64,000 bases of DNA from SB11 sp035906255. GTDB taxonomy: Bacteria; Bacteroidota; Bacteroidia; UBA8524. The stretch is from the NCBI GenBank assembly GCA_035906255.1, contig JAMIFM010000021.1, forward strand, positions 115,795 through 179,794, in the 5' to 3' direction. Made by a program: the position numbers and the translations under genes. The notes under the pieces were generated by a model. The model was not told the DNA's origin. It made no database searches and was given only the letters and a program-made list of their open reading frames with translations. This document shows, one piece after another, positions 26,757-35,769 of the stretch; the first letter of the stretch is position 1, and each line of letters begins with the position of its first letter.

Positions 26757-28112
26757 TTACTCCACTTTCCTCACCACCAGTAAGCCGCCTTGTTCTTTCA
26801 CAACAATCACAAGGCTGCCCTTTTCAATATATTCTCCCAATGAAGTTGCCGCAAAAATCTTTTCACCTATTTTCACCTTTCCTTGCGGGCGTAGGTTATC
26901 AAAGCACTTTCCCTGCATACCAATCAAAGGATTATCGGGAGTAATGGCTATTGTATTAGCTTTAGAGTCCGCCAAATCTTCCGTCAATACCATCCGTTTA
27001 AAGAATTTAGAACGGAAAAACGATGCCCCGAAAAACAACAAAAACACAATAAAGGCACCCAGTGAAACCACCACCCGCATAGCTGCCATGCCTAAATCTC
27101 CGGGGGCACTGTAGCTAAAGTCAAACGATACATTACGCACCAACGCCAGCACCAGCGATATAAACACCACCACTATACCTGTTATGCCCACAATACCAAA
27201 ACCCGGTATGGCAAATAACTCTATCAGCACCAGTACTACACCCACTATAAACAATAAAATCTCCCAATTGGCAGCCAAGCCCTCCAAATACAAGGGGGCA
27301 AAGTACAATGCAGCAGCCACCAAAGCTACCACGGTAGGCAAACCAAAACCGGGACTTTGCAATTCGTAATAAATGCCTAAAAATATCAGCAACATTAAAA
27401 CACCGCTGGTACCGGGGTGCATTAAAAAGCCCATAATACCGTCCATAGCCGTGTCTTGCACTTCCTCAACTTCATAATCTGTTGCACCTGCCAGTTTCAG
27501 CATCTCCTCAATCGTTTCCGCCTCTCCGTCACAAAAACCGTGTTTTATCGCCTCGGTAGTTGTTAGTGTTACAATTTTCCCCGAATCATTTACTCCCTGC
27601 ACCACAATATCTCCGTCAACCATTGCCTGCGCAATATCAGGATTGCGCCCCCTCGCTTCAGCCGTAGCGCGCATTTTACTGCGCATATAACTTTGGTACT
27701 TATCGGGTACTTTCTCCCCGCTCTCATTCACTACTGTAGCTGCCCCGATAGTAGCCCCCTTGCGCATAAAAATTTTGTGGCAGGCAATAGAAATCAACGC
27801 ACCTGCTGATGCCGCATTGTTTTCAATAAATACATACACGGGTATTTTACTGTTCAAAATCCGTGTACGGATAGAATCGGCATCAGAAACCAATCCCCCG
27901 TAGGTATTCAAGTCTAAAATAATAAGGTCGGCCTTTACCCTTTCGGCTTCTTCAAAGGCGCGCATGGTTTTGCGGGTAGCCTTTGGGGCAATCTCCTCAT
28001 GTATAGAAAACTTTACAATTTTCAATTTCTTCACAGGCAAGGCAGAAGTATCCTGCGCAAATGCCTGTACTGCAAGAACTAAAAGTGTGCAGAAGCTAAT
28101 AATACTACGCAT
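26757..28112 (-). CDS. NfeD/1510-N family membrane serine protease
   Basis: The full-length NfeD form (451 aa) has a signal peptide (1-19), a ClpP-like serine protease domain (about 28-230) with the nucleophile Ser102 in NNAASAGAL, four to five membrane helices (about 235-375), and a C-terminal OB-fold NfeD domain (about 385-451). Such proteins cleave membrane proteins and are linked to stomatin partners; no stomatin gene is adjacent. It is transcribed divergently from the LysM gene across 75 bp, and its TAATTTTG -7 element lies 8 nt before the ATG. Confidence 0.9.
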   Translation of the reverse strand: MRSIISFCTLLVLAVQAFAQDTSALPVKKLKIVKFSIHEEIAPKATRKTMRAFEEAERVKADLIILDLNTYGGLVSDADSIRTRILNSKIPVYVFIENNAASAGALISIACHKIFMRKGATIGAATVVNESGEKVPDKYQSYMRSKMRATAEARGRNPDIAQAMVDGDIVVQGVNDSGKIVTLTTTEAIKHGFCDGEAETIEEMLKLAGATDYEVEEVQDTAMDGIMGFLMHPGTSGVLMLLIFLGIYYELQSPGFGLPTVVALVAAALYFAPLYLEGLAANWEILLFIVGVVLVLIELFAIPGFGIVGITGIVVVFISLVLALVRNVSFDFSYSAPGDLGMAAMRVVVSLGAFIVFLLFFGASFFRSKFFKRMVLTEDLADSKANTIAITPDNPLIGMQGKCFDNLRPQGKVKIGEKIFAATSLGEYIEKGSLVIVVKEQGGLLVVRKVE

Positions 28113-28120
28113 ATCTTACA

Positions 28121-28128
28121 CAAAATTA
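28121..28128 (-). promoter_or_regulatory. -7 promoter element of the NfeD gene
   Basis: TAATTTTG on the minus strand, 8 nt before the start codon. Confidence 0.5.
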
Positions 28129-28162
28129 CGCTTAAAGGCAATATTTTCAGTACCCAACCTGT

Positions 28163-28170
28163 TAAGTTTG
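28163..28170 (+). promoter_or_regulatory. -7 promoter element of the LysM gene
   Basis: TAAGTTTG, perfect TAnnTTTG, 17 nt before the ATG at 28188; back to back with the NfeD promoter. Confidence 0.5.
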
Positions 28171-28187
28171 CATACTGTAAACACACT

Positions 28188-29237
28188 ATGAAATCCCTAT
28201 TACTGTATATAGTTGCTTTTTTTGCTTGCTTGCAAGTTGCGGCCAACACCAAAAATGTGACAAAAGATTCTGTTGGAGTAGCTTTAAAAAATGGTAATTA
28301 TTTTATCATCCACGAAGTTGTTAAAAGCCAAACCCTGTTTGCTCTCAGCAAAGTATATAAAGTGAGCATCCAAGAAATATTAGAAGCCAATCCCGGTATG
28401 CCGCCTGCCGTACAGCAAGGCAAACTGTTATATGTTCCACTTAAAAACTTTAAAGCCCCTGCGGGGTTAAAACTATCTTCAATCAGCGATAAAGGCACTT
28501 TGGTTTCGGGTGACGGTGAAGAGACAGTGGACGCTGATAAACCTGCCCCCATGACCAAAGAAGAAAAGAAACCCGACCCAAAACCTGTTGAAAAACAAAC
28601 ACCTGTAATTGAGGAAGAGGAGAAAGAAATTATCGTTCCACCCACCAAAATTGAACCTGAGACTGTTGAGAAATACGATTGGAGAAACTATAAAGGTACA
28701 GAGGATTTGGTGCACAAGGTGAAAACCGGCGAAACACTGTATAAAATAGCTACTTATTACGGCGTTACCGTGCAGGAGTTGATGGAACTGAACGGGCTTG
28801 ATAACAGTATTATCTCTAACGGTCAATTGTTGGTTATCCGTAAGGCTAAAGCCCAAGAGAAACCTAAGAAAAACGAACCTGCCCCTAAAGAAACTAAAAA
28901 GGACGCACCGAAAAGTGATAAAAAGCAAGAACCTGAATCAACACCCGAAACTGATAATAGTAACACTAACGAGGTACAAGAAACCGGATTGGTATTGGTG
29001 GTTGATAAAAGTTTCCCCGATGCTGACAAGAATATTGCCCTGCACACCAAAGCACCTGTAGGGACTATTATTTTGGTAACCAACCCCGCCAATAATCGTT
29101 CGCTGTATGTGCGTGTGGTAGGTAAGCTGGAGTCTGATGACACATCGTTAGTGATGATGATTTCTCCCGCAGCAGCCAATGAATTAGGTGCCCCGCTTAC
29201 GGGCAAAGTAAAACTTACCCTCAGCTACGCCCAATAA
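28188..29237 (+). CDS. Secreted protein with two LysM domains and a DPBB-like C-terminus
   Basis: The 349-aa protein has a signal peptide (about 1-19), LysM 1 (about 40-86, FIIHEVVKSQTLFALSKVY...KLLYVPL) and a Lys/Pro/Glu-rich linker. LysM 2 follows (about 175-220, HKVKTGETLYKIATYYGVT...GQLLVI), then a second charged linker. The closing domain (about 265-349, VGTIILVTNP...VRVVGKL) resembles the double-psi beta-barrel of RlpA-like proteins. A role at the peptidoglycan is inferred from the LysM domains. The O-antigen ligase gene follows after 18 nt but has its own -7 element. Confidence 0.88.
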   Translation: MKSLLLYIVAFFACLQVAANTKNVTKDSVGVALKNGNYFIIHEVVKSQTLFALSKVYKVSIQEILEANPGMPPAVQQGKLLYVPLKNFKAPAGLKLSSISDKGTLVSGDGEETVDADKPAPMTKEEKKPDPKPVEKQTPVIEEEEKEIIVPPTKIEPETVEKYDWRNYKGTEDLVHKVKTGETLYKIATYYGVTVQELMELNGLDNSIISNGQLLVIRKAKAQEKPKKNEPAPKETKKDAPKSDKKQEPESTPETDNSNTNEVQETGLVLVVDKSFPDADKNIALHTKAPVGTIILVTNPANNRSLYVRVVGKLESDDTSLVMMISPAAANELGAPLTGKVKLTLSYAQ

Positions 29238-29239
29238 TC

Positions 29240-29247
29240 TATATTTG
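29240..29247 (+). promoter_or_regulatory. -7 promoter element of the O-antigen ligase gene
   Basis: TATATTTG, a perfect TAnnTTTG just after the LysM stop, 8 nt before the GTG start. Confidence 0.5.
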
Positions 29248-29255
29248 CACCCATT

Positions 29256-30500
29256 GTGCAGGTGTTCACATTTTTAAAAAACCATTACTTTTTTATCGGG
29301 TGTATAGCAATATGCCTTGGTTTTCCTTTGTTTGAGATTACTCCCGCTTTTATGAGCGGTGGTACTGTATTGTGTGCGCTTGCCCTGCTGTTTGACGGAA
29401 AGCTCACTGATAACTTTAAGAAGTTGTTATCGCCACCTGCCCTGTTGTTTATTTTATTGTGGGTATTGCTCTTAATCGGCGGTTTGTACAGTGAAGACAA
29501 AGTAAAATGGTGGTCGATTTGTTCACGTAAACTCCCTTTACTGCTATTGCCCTTAGGTTTTGCATCGGCGCGGCCGTTGACCAAAAAACAGGTATGGTGG
29601 GTATTTTTTGTTTTTAACGTTGTAATCACCCTGTTTTCAGTCGCCAGTACCCTCAACTACCTGCAAAATGCTGCTGCTATCAACGCCAGCATGATTGAAT
29701 CTAAATCAGTACCTGTGTGGCCTGTTGGCAATGGTATATCGCATATTTACTTTGGAGTATTGATGAGCTTTGGTATCATCAGTAGTTTATTTTTTGCACT
29801 AAAAGAAGGTAAAACAGTTCTTTTTACGCGCGATAGGATTGTCTTTGGCCTGTTGGGGATACTTAATTTTATCATCATCCACATCCTAAGTGCCCGCACA
29901 GGTTTGGTTGCTTTGTATGGCGGTTTGGGTATTTTGGCCATCACCACCGTGTGGAAATACCGACGCAAAAAAATTGTATGGTTGGCCTTGTTGGCTTTGC
30001 CTTTACTGCCTGTGGCGGCCTATATAACAGTACCTACTTTTAAGAATAAGATTATTAACAGTGTACGCGATGTACAGATAAACCGCGACGGGGGCGACAT
30101 TAACCACCGCTCGTTCAGTATGCGTTTAGAGGCATGGAAAACAGGTGGAGGGCTTATTGCGCAGCACCCGCTTACGGGAGTTGGTCCCGGTGACCTTGAC
30201 ACTGAAATGGCGACCCAATACGAACGTAATAATACTGTACTTTGGCCTGAAAACCGCGTGATGCCCCATAACCAGTTTATTGAAAATGCAGTGCAAATGG
30301 GGCTTATTTACTCATTACTTTTATTGGTAGTGGTACTATGGCCGTTTAGACGGATGACGCATTCTAATGTATTACAATGGGCCATTGCGGCCATGTTTTT
30401 CTTTGCCATGTGTTTCGAATCGGTATTGGAGCGGCAAATCGGGGTAACTTTGTTCCCCTTAGTGTATTTCTTAGCAGGGTATTTACCCAAAAACGAATAA
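29256..30500 (+). CDS. O-antigen ligase family (Wzy_C) membrane protein
   Basis: The 414-aa polytopic protein has about ten to eleven hydrophobic helices and one large periplasmic loop (about 245-350). The loop carries the family signature: RLEAWKTG, HPLTGVGPGD and PHNQFIENAVQMG, plus LSARTGLVALYGG in the preceding helix. Members ligate O-antigen or polymerise polysaccharides; which applies here is unknown. The start is a GTG at 29256, positioned by the -7 element. No other polysaccharide genes are adjacent. Confidence 0.85.
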   Translation: MQVFTFLKNHYFFIGCIAICLGFPLFEITPAFMSGGTVLCALALLFDGKLTDNFKKLLSPPALLFILLWVLLLIGGLYSEDKVKWWSICSRKLPLLLLPLGFASARPLTKKQVWWVFFVFNVVITLFSVASTLNYLQNAAAINASMIESKSVPVWPVGNGISHIYFGVLMSFGIISSLFFALKEGKTVLFTRDRIVFGLLGILNFIIIHILSARTGLVALYGGLGILAITTVWKYRRKKIVWLALLALPLLPVAAYITVPTFKNKIINSVRDVQINRDGGDINHRSFSMRLEAWKTGGGLIAQHPLTGVGPGDLDTEMATQYERNNTVLWPENRVMPHNQFIENAVQMGLIYSLLLLVVVLWPFRRMTHSNVLQWAIAAMFFFAMCFESVLERQIGVTLFPLVYFLAGYLPKNE

Positions 30501-30552
30501 CGTATTTATCGGGTTTGAGCGGTTGTTTCATGCCGATAAGGGAAACCAACGC

Positions 30553-30745
30553 CCTCCTTCGGCAAGCTCAGGATTGCCACCGCACTGGTAACTGTCACTG
30601 CTGAACGGTAGTGAAGCAGCTTAATCCGCTTTGTTAACACATTTCAAATAAGATTCTTCCCTGCGGTCAGAAAAACAGGCTTGTGCAGATGTGGCAATCC
30701 GTTTGCATTGTGTGGGAGACTGCTTCGGCACATCTCGCAATGGCA
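30553..30745. repeat. Intergenic repeat mosaic
   Basis: CCTTCGGCAAGCTCAGG, CTGAACGGTAGTGAAGCAGC, AATAAGATTCTTCCCTGCGG, and a degenerate GGCAATCC...TCTCGCAATGGC hairpin follow one another, the same vocabulary as in the other mosaics. Confidence 0.6.
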
Positions 30746-30754
30746 GAAACTTGG

Positions 30755-31483
30755 TTACTCCCCTAAAAACAATTTACCGAAGATGCGTTTCTCTCGGGCA
30801 TTTAAGTCGCGCAGGTAAATAAGGTTTTCTCTACCGCTTACAATAATAACCTCTTTAGTTTTTAGTAAAAACGGGTATTTATGAAAAATAGCCACCAAGC
30901 GGTTTTGATAAAACACCAACTTTAAACGTTGTACAGGGTTTTTATAATTAATACCCACCACTTCATTTAATTGAAATGCTGCAAACCCACTATCAGCTAA
31001 GGGGCTGAAAAAACCAAAACTATCCAAACGGGGGGCTAACTCGTCAAAAGAAATATTGCTGTGGGCTGAATCTACCATTTTGGCAAACACTCGCTCAGCC
31101 ATCCAATTAGTATCTATTTCAGATATGCGTATATACCCCACTAACTCAAATACCACCTTAGTATCGGTATAATAATATCCCGCAGGTAATTTTAGTTTAC
31201 CCGAAGCATAGCCCGTTAATTGGTTATCGATAGTAAATAACTGTGTTTTTTTGGGAAGGGTTAGCGTGTACTCGTCGTACCCTGCCTTAGCAGCTTGCAC
31301 TACGGCAATAATTTTTACCCAGCCTTTGTTTTGTTCGCCCACATAAATGGTGGTGCCCTTGTAAAGTTGGGCAATGGTTTGCTTTCCCGGTTCTTCGTAA
31401 ATCTCGGCAAGGGTGTTCAAGCGCTCAGCATGAGCAAAAACAGCCGTCAGTAAAAAGGTATATACAGTAAACAGTTTTTTCAA
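30755..31483 (-). CDS. Secreted protein of unknown function with SH3-like N-terminus
   Basis: The 242-aa product carries a signal peptide (about 1-19, MKKLFTVYTFLLTAVFAHA). Residues 20-65 (TLAEIYEEPGKQTIAQLYKGTTIYVGEQNKGWVKI in part) have the look of a bacterial SH3 domain. The remainder shows no family I know; it ends LREKRIFGKLFLGE-like, with no membrane segment. It lies just downstream of the crtZ-side gene group on the same strand but starts 50 nt after crtZ ends, so it might be co-transcribed. Confidence 0.7.
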   Translation of the reverse strand: MKKLFTVYTFLLTAVFAHAERLNTLAEIYEEPGKQTIAQLYKGTTIYVGEQNKGWVKIIAVVQAAKAGYDEYTLTLPKKTQLFTIDNQLTGYASGKLKLPAGYYYTDTKVVFELVGYIRISEIDTNWMAERVFAKMVDSAHSNISFDELAPRLDSFGFFSPLADSGFAAFQLNEVVGINYKNPVQRLKLVFYQNRLVAIFHKYPFLLKTKEVIIVSGRENLIYLRDLNAREKRIFGKLFLGE

Positions 31484-31532
31484 AAAATACAGCGTCCCTT
31501 TGGTGTATCACAAAGTTAAGAAAACAAGGGGA

Positions 31533-31994
31533 TTATTTGCTTGCTTTTGCCTGCTTCCAGTATTTGCGCCCCACAATCAACATCCCGAAAGATTCGCCTT
31601 TGTGTTTGCCCAAATGACTGTGGTGGGCACGGTGGGCACGACGAATGGCTCTAAAATAAATCCAATTACTGTTTTTAAACCACTTAAACCGTTGATGTAT
31701 ATACACATCGTGCACCAAAAAATAAGCCAACCCGTATAATATAATGCCGATACCTACAAACAGTTTCCAGTCATTACCGTGCATCATACCAAACATGGTA
31801 AACAGCCAGCCGGGTATAGCAAAAATCAGAAAGAATACATCGTTGCGCTCAAAAAAGCCTTTACGGCCATTGTGGTGGTCGTAATGAAAATACCACATCA
31901 ACCCGTGCATCACATACTTGTGTGAAAACCAAGCCATAAACTCCATTACCAAAAAAGTGGCAATAACTATGGCTATATTAAACACTACGTGCAT
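31533..31994 (-). CDS. crtZ: Beta-carotene hydroxylase (CrtZ type)
   Basis: CrtZ hydroxylates the beta-ionone rings of carotenoids, giving zeaxanthin. The 153-aa membrane protein has the di-iron histidine motifs of the fatty-acid-hydroxylase superfamily: HKYVMH, HYDHH, HDVYIH and the closing HRAHHSH. Its length and the FERND motif fit CrtZ rather than a sterol desaturase. It overlaps the glutathione peroxidase gene by one base (TAATG). A DUF422-type carotenoid gene lies just upstream. Confidence 0.9.
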   Translation of the reverse strand: MHVVFNIAIVIATFLVMEFMAWFSHKYVMHGLMWYFHYDHHNGRKGFFERNDVFFLIFAIPGWLFTMFGMMHGNDWKLFVGIGIILYGLAYFLVHDVYIHQRFKWFKNSNWIYFRAIRRAHRAHHSHLGKHKGESFGMLIVGRKYWKQAKASK

Positions 31995-32593
31995 TATTGC
32001 GCCTTTTTCTCAATCAGCTTAATTAAATCGTTATCAAAGGGTTTGGTTTTTGAACCAAAGTGAGCCATTAGTTTACCGTTTTCGTCCAATAAGAACTTGT
32101 TAAAATTCCACGAAACAGTGTAATCATCCACACCATTAAACTGTTTTTTGGTAAGCCATTGATAAACCGTGTGCTGCTTATCGCCTTTCACATCTATTTT
32201 TTCAGTTAAAGGAAAAGTAACTCCGTAGTTCTTTTGGCAAAATGTAGCTATTTCTTCGGGTGCACCGGGTTCTTGCCCTCCAAATTGGTTACAAGGGAAA
32301 CCAATAATCACCAACGTATCTTTGTACCTTTCTGAAAGTTTTTGCAAATCCTCATACTGGTAAGTATAGCCACACTCGCTGGCTACGTTTACACACAACA
32401 CTTTTTTGCCTTTGTAATCGGCAAAATTTATTTGGCTTTTGCCATCCAACGTTTTTAAACTCAGTTCGTGAAAGGTTTTGGGCACATCGCCTCCCGTAGG
32501 AACGTTTGAACTACTTTTTTTAGGAAGTGTAAATGCTATTGCTATAACGGCAACAATAACTAACGGAATTATAAAAGCTATCACTTTTTTCAT
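31994..32593 (-). CDS. Glutathione peroxidase homologue, membrane-anchored
   Basis: Bacterial GPx homologues usually use thioredoxin to reduce peroxides. The 199-aa protein has an N-terminal hydrophobic helix (about 5-22), then the GPx domain with the active-site Cys74 in NVASECGY, GFPCNQFGGQEPG and the catalytic WNFNKFL. Cys replaces selenocysteine, as expected. It is translationally coupled to crtZ. A promoter with both elements is present upstream (32620-32649). Confidence 0.9.
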   Translation of the reverse strand: MKKVIAFIIPLVIVAVIAIAFTLPKKSSSNVPTGGDVPKTFHELSLKTLDGKSQINFADYKGKKVLCVNVASECGYTYQYEDLQKLSERYKDTLVIIGFPCNQFGGQEPGAPEEIATFCQKNYGVTFPLTEKIDVKGDKQHTVYQWLTKKQFNGVDDYTVSWNFNKFLLDENGKLMAHFGSKTKPFDNDLIKLIEKKAQ

Positions 32594-32619
32594 GGTTTTT
32601 TCGGTTCAAAATCAATAAA

Positions 32620-32649
32620 CAAAGCTACATCGTTTTGGTTCACAGCAAA
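32620..32649 (-). promoter_or_regulatory. Promoter of the glutathione peroxidase-crtZ operon
   Basis: On the minus strand, TTTG (32646-32649) and TAGCTTTG (32620-32627) are separated by 18 nt. It overlaps the last codons of the upstream carotenoid gene and is 26 nt from the ATG. Confidence 0.6.
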
Positions 32650-33278
32650 ACGTTCATCAACATAAAAAAAACGAGTTGAATGATATAGAGCGGCACAGCT
32701 ACAGGGTTTTGCAGTTTTAATTTTGTACTGCTAATACCAAACGCCATCAACGTGCCAAACACACCCCAAGCAATATAATTTTGTATGGGAATGTGCAACG
32801 TGTGCCATTGCCAATAGTCGTAACGGACGGCCACAGGCTCTATCAATACATCCATCAGTACCATAAAAATGCCTGCCAGCGCACATTTAAGCCAGTTTAG
32901 TTTGGTAATTATATCGGCCAGCATTAAACTGCTATACAATAGTATAAACCAGTTTACTCCAATAATTAGGGGCACTCCGTCATACTTTCGCCCCAAAGTA
33001 GCCCCGTAGTCATAACTGCCGAATATCTTGCCCGTTTCAACCCCCACCCACTCAATAACCCAGCCTGCAAGCATCACCAATATTGCCCCTAAAATAAACT
33101 TTCCTTTCCATGGCTGGTGGAAAGCCAGCAGCACAACCAAACACAACAATAAATGATAGGGCACTAACTGCATAAACGTGGGCTTAAGCGAGGGGATATT
33201 AAACCCCGCTAAACCTACTAAGTGAAATATCACCAGTATAATAATTCCCCAACGGGCATTTTTACTCTTTTTTGCCAT
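32640..33278 (-). CDS. Carotenoid biosynthesis protein (DUF422/CruF-like)
   Basis: This is a 212-aa membrane protein with about seven helices. The segments AGWVIEWVGVETGKIFGSYDYG and GVPLIIGVNWFIL, and the later DVLIEPVAVRYDYWQW, are the conserved features of the DUF422 family. That family includes CruF, the carotenoid 1',2'-hydratase, and lycopene-modifying enzymes. The ATG at 33278 is preferred to a TTG at 33296. Placement next to crtZ supports a role in carotenoid tailoring; the exact reaction is not decidable. Confidence 0.85.
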   Translation of the reverse strand: MAKKSKNARWGIIILVIFHLVGLAGFNIPSLKPTFMQLVPYHLLLCLVVLLAFHQPWKGKFILGAILVMLAGWVIEWVGVETGKIFGSYDYGATLGRKYDGVPLIIGVNWFILLYSSLMLADIITKLNWLKCALAGIFMVLMDVLIEPVAVRYDYWQWHTLHIPIQNYIAWGVFGTLMAFGISSTKLKLQNPVAVPLYIIQLVFFMLMNVLL

Positions 33279-33395
33279 GCTAAGTATGATGAACAATGCA
33301 AATATGGGGTTTGTTTAGGTGAATTTGATACGCGTGCCCTTCTATTCATTTCAAATACTCACACTAACAAAATAGCACAACACCTGTTTAATAGT

Positions 33396-33403
33396 TAAAT
33401 TTG
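33396..33403 (+). promoter_or_regulatory. -7 promoter element of the DUF2452-mnmE group
   Basis: TAAATTTG, perfect TAnnTTTG, 7 nt before the GTG start at 33411. Confidence 0.5.
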
Positions 33404-33410
33404 TGATGCT

Positions 33411-33851
33411 GTGAAAGACCCCGAAAAAGACAAACCTCTGTACGAAGGCGAAGCATCGTTTGCCCCTTATCCGCTTACCGTCAGTTCAGCTCCGATAAAA
33501 ACCGAAGACAAAAGGCTGATTAAGGCCACGGCTTACGAATCAATGCAGCAACACGCCAACCAGCAAATATTGCTGCTGCGCAAACAAGCCGAATTGATTT
33601 TGGAACAGGTGCGCAAAATTGAAGAGCGGGTTGAAATTTCGAGGAGGATATACGAAGCCGACCTTCGTTTTACTCCTGAAGTTGGCCAGCAATATCATTT
33701 ATACCGAAAAAACGGAAAAGACGTTATTACTATGATTGCACCCGATGAGTGGGGTAAAAAAATGCCCTATGATGAGTATATTGCAAGTATGATACTCTTG
33801 GCTGATAAAAGCTGGGAGATAACCCACAGAAACGATGATGCCCAACTATAG
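33411..33851 (+). CDS. DUF2452 domain protein
   Basis: The 146-aa soluble protein matches DUF2452, a Bacteroidota-typical family of unknown function: ASFAPYPLTVSSAPIK, a long helix (LLRKQAELILEQVRKIEERVEISRRIYEA), then the YHLYRKNGK...MIAPDEWG closing motif. The start is a GTG, placed 7 nt after a -7 element. It overlaps the next gene by 17 nt and leads a three-gene cluster with mnmE. Confidence 0.85.
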   Translation: MKDPEKDKPLYEGEASFAPYPLTVSSAPIKTEDKRLIKATAYESMQQHANQQILLLRKQAELILEQVRKIEERVEISRRIYEADLRFTPEVGQQYHLYRKNGKDVITMIAPDEWGKKMPYDEYIASMILLADKSWEITHRNDDAQL

Positions 33852-34368
33852 TTTGCCTCGCTTTTTAGGAATAATAGCTCTAATTGCATTGTTTTTTAGT
33901 GCTAAGGCACAGCCCGTCAACTTTATGATAATGGGAAAACAGGGCAAAGGCAAGAAATATACCTTTTACGAAGGGCAGGAAATTACCTACAAACTAAAAA
34001 CCGACATTGGCTACTTTACCGATAAAATTTTAAAACTAAAAGACTCTGCAATAGAATTTGCCAGCTATACTGTAGCCTACACCGATATTGAAAAGGTACG
34101 CATTGATAAAAAAAAGTACCTGATACCCAACAAAGCTGTTTGGGTGTATGGAGGAAACATACTGGCGGCATCAGCCGTGTTAGAATTGGCATACCTTATA
34201 AACACCGGCAGCGGAATATATAATTTGGGCACACAAATGTTGTACTTGGCCGCCCCTGTGCCCTTAGTCCTTTTGGCAAATTGGGTGTATGGCAAATTTG
34301 TAAAAACCGAATACACACTTTCTGCTGACGAATATCAACTGCGTCCCGTAATTTTGCGGAAAGATTGA
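33835..34368 (+). CDS. Membrane-associated protein of unknown function
   Basis: The 177-aa protein has an N-terminal signal-like hydrophobic segment (about 8-25, ending AKAQ). A predicted beta-rich stretch with YEGQEITYKLKTDIGYFTDKI (in part) follows, then a central hydrophobic pair of helices (about 105-155). The family is common in Bacteroidota but unnamed as far as I know. It overlaps DUF2452 by 17 nt and precedes mnmE by 4 nt, so the three are one operon. Confidence 0.75.
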   Translation: MMPNYSLPRFLGIIALIALFFSAKAQPVNFMIMGKQGKGKKYTFYEGQEITYKLKTDIGYFTDKILKLKDSAIEFASYTVAYTDIEKVRIDKKKYLIPNKAVWVYGGNILAASAVLELAYLINTGSGIYNLGTQMLYLAAPVPLVLLANWVYGKFVKTEYTLSADEYQLRPVILRKD

Positions 34369-34372
34369 TACT

Positions 34373-35749
34373 GTGAGAGGATACAACCCCGCCGACACTA
34401 TAGCTGCCCTTGCCACACCCAGCGGTGTAGGAGCAATAGGCGTTATCAGGCTTTCAGGCAATGCCACTTTTGCCATACTTGATAAAATATTTACCGTAAA
34501 AAACTTGGTTGAAAAGCCAAGCCATACCCTACACTTTGGCAAAATAAAAGACGGTGATACAGTGCTTGATGAAGTACTGGTTTCCATCTTTAAAAATCCT
34601 AATTCATACACAGGCGAAGATGTAGCTGAAATAAGCTGTCATGGGTCGCAATTTATCCTCCAAAAGGTATTGGAATTGTTAGTAAACAGCGGCGCAAGGC
34701 TTGCCCAGCCCGGCGAATATACCTTGCGTGCCTTTCTGAATAAAAAGCTCGACTTATCTCAAGCCGAGGCTGTTGCAGATATTATAAACGCTGATAGTGA
34801 AGCCGCACTTAAAACCGCCATGAACCAAATGCGCGGCGGCTACTCTGAAAAGATACGGATGCTTAGGGAGCGATTGGTAAACTTTGCATCGCTGATAGAA
34901 TTGGAACTGGATTTTGCCGAAGAAGACGTGGAATTTGCCAACCGCGACCAACTAAAAGCCCTTGTGTATGAAATATTGGGAGTGGTGAATGGGTTGAAGC
35001 AATCTTTTAAACTGGGGAATGTGATAAAAAACGGCATCCCCACTGTAATAGCAGGCAAACCCAATGCAGGCAAAAGCACGCTGTTAAATGCTTTGCTGAA
35101 TGAGGAACGTGCGATAGTGAGCGATATAGCAGGCACCACCCGCGATACTATTGAAGAGGCCATGCAGCTAAACGGTATAGTATTTAGGTTTATTGATACG
35201 GCAGGCATACGCACCCATAGCGATAGTGAGATTGAAACCATTGGTATTGGCCGCACCCACGAGAAGATAAAAACCGCGGCTCTTGTTATCTATTTGTTTG
35301 ATATAAACACTACAACACCTGAAATCCTTACCTCCGAACTGGGGGTTCTGAAAGATTTTACAGGCAAACTGCTATTAGTGGGCAACAAAGCCGAAAACCA
35401 AAACGCCCGACAGTTGCAACAACAATACGCCCATTTAGGCGATGTGGTAGTAATATCTTCTAAAGAAAAAAATATTGCCCCGTTATTAGCCTCTTTAGAG
35501 GTGTTCGCCAATACCCACACCCACACTGCCGACCAAACCATTATTACCAACCTGCGCCATTACGAGGCTTTGCAACATACAGCCACAGCCCTTGAAGCCG
35601 TTGTAAACGGACTTGATAGTGGCATAACGGGCGAATTGCTGGCCTTTGATATTCGCCGCTCATTGCACTACTTGGGTGAGATAGTTGGTGACATTACTAC
35701 CGACGATTTGCTGGGAAATATTTTTAGTAAGTTTTGTATCGGGAAGTGA
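34373..35749 (+). CDS. mnmE: tRNA modification GTPase MnmE
   Basis: With MnmG, MnmE installs the carboxymethylaminomethyl group at U34 of tRNAs. The 458-aa protein starts with GTG. Its N-terminal THF-binding domain (about 1-118) contains NSYTGEDVAEISCHGS. The G domain has P-loop GKPNAGKSTLLN, DIAGTTRD, DTAGIR and GNKAE. The C-terminal helix ends in the essential FCIGK motif. mnmG is not in the window. It closes the DUF2452 operon. Confidence 0.97.
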   Translation: MRGYNPADTIAALATPSGVGAIGVIRLSGNATFAILDKIFTVKNLVEKPSHTLHFGKIKDGDTVLDEVLVSIFKNPNSYTGEDVAEISCHGSQFILQKVLELLVNSGARLAQPGEYTLRAFLNKKLDLSQAEAVADIINADSEAALKTAMNQMRGGYSEKIRMLRERLVNFASLIELELDFAEEDVEFANRDQLKALVYEILGVVNGLKQSFKLGNVIKNGIPTVIAGKPNAGKSTLLNALLNEERAIVSDIAGTTRDTIEEAMQLNGIVFRFIDTAGIRTHSDSEIETIGIGRTHEKIKTAALVIYLFDINTTTPEILTSELGVLKDFTGKLLLVGNKAENQNARQLQQQYAHLGDVVVISSKEKNIAPLLASLEVFANTHTHTADQTIITNLRHYEALQHTATALEAVVNGLDSGITGELLAFDIRRSLHYLGEIVGDITTDDLLGNIFSKFCIGK

Positions 35750-35769
35750 GTAAAATCCGAACCTTAGGT

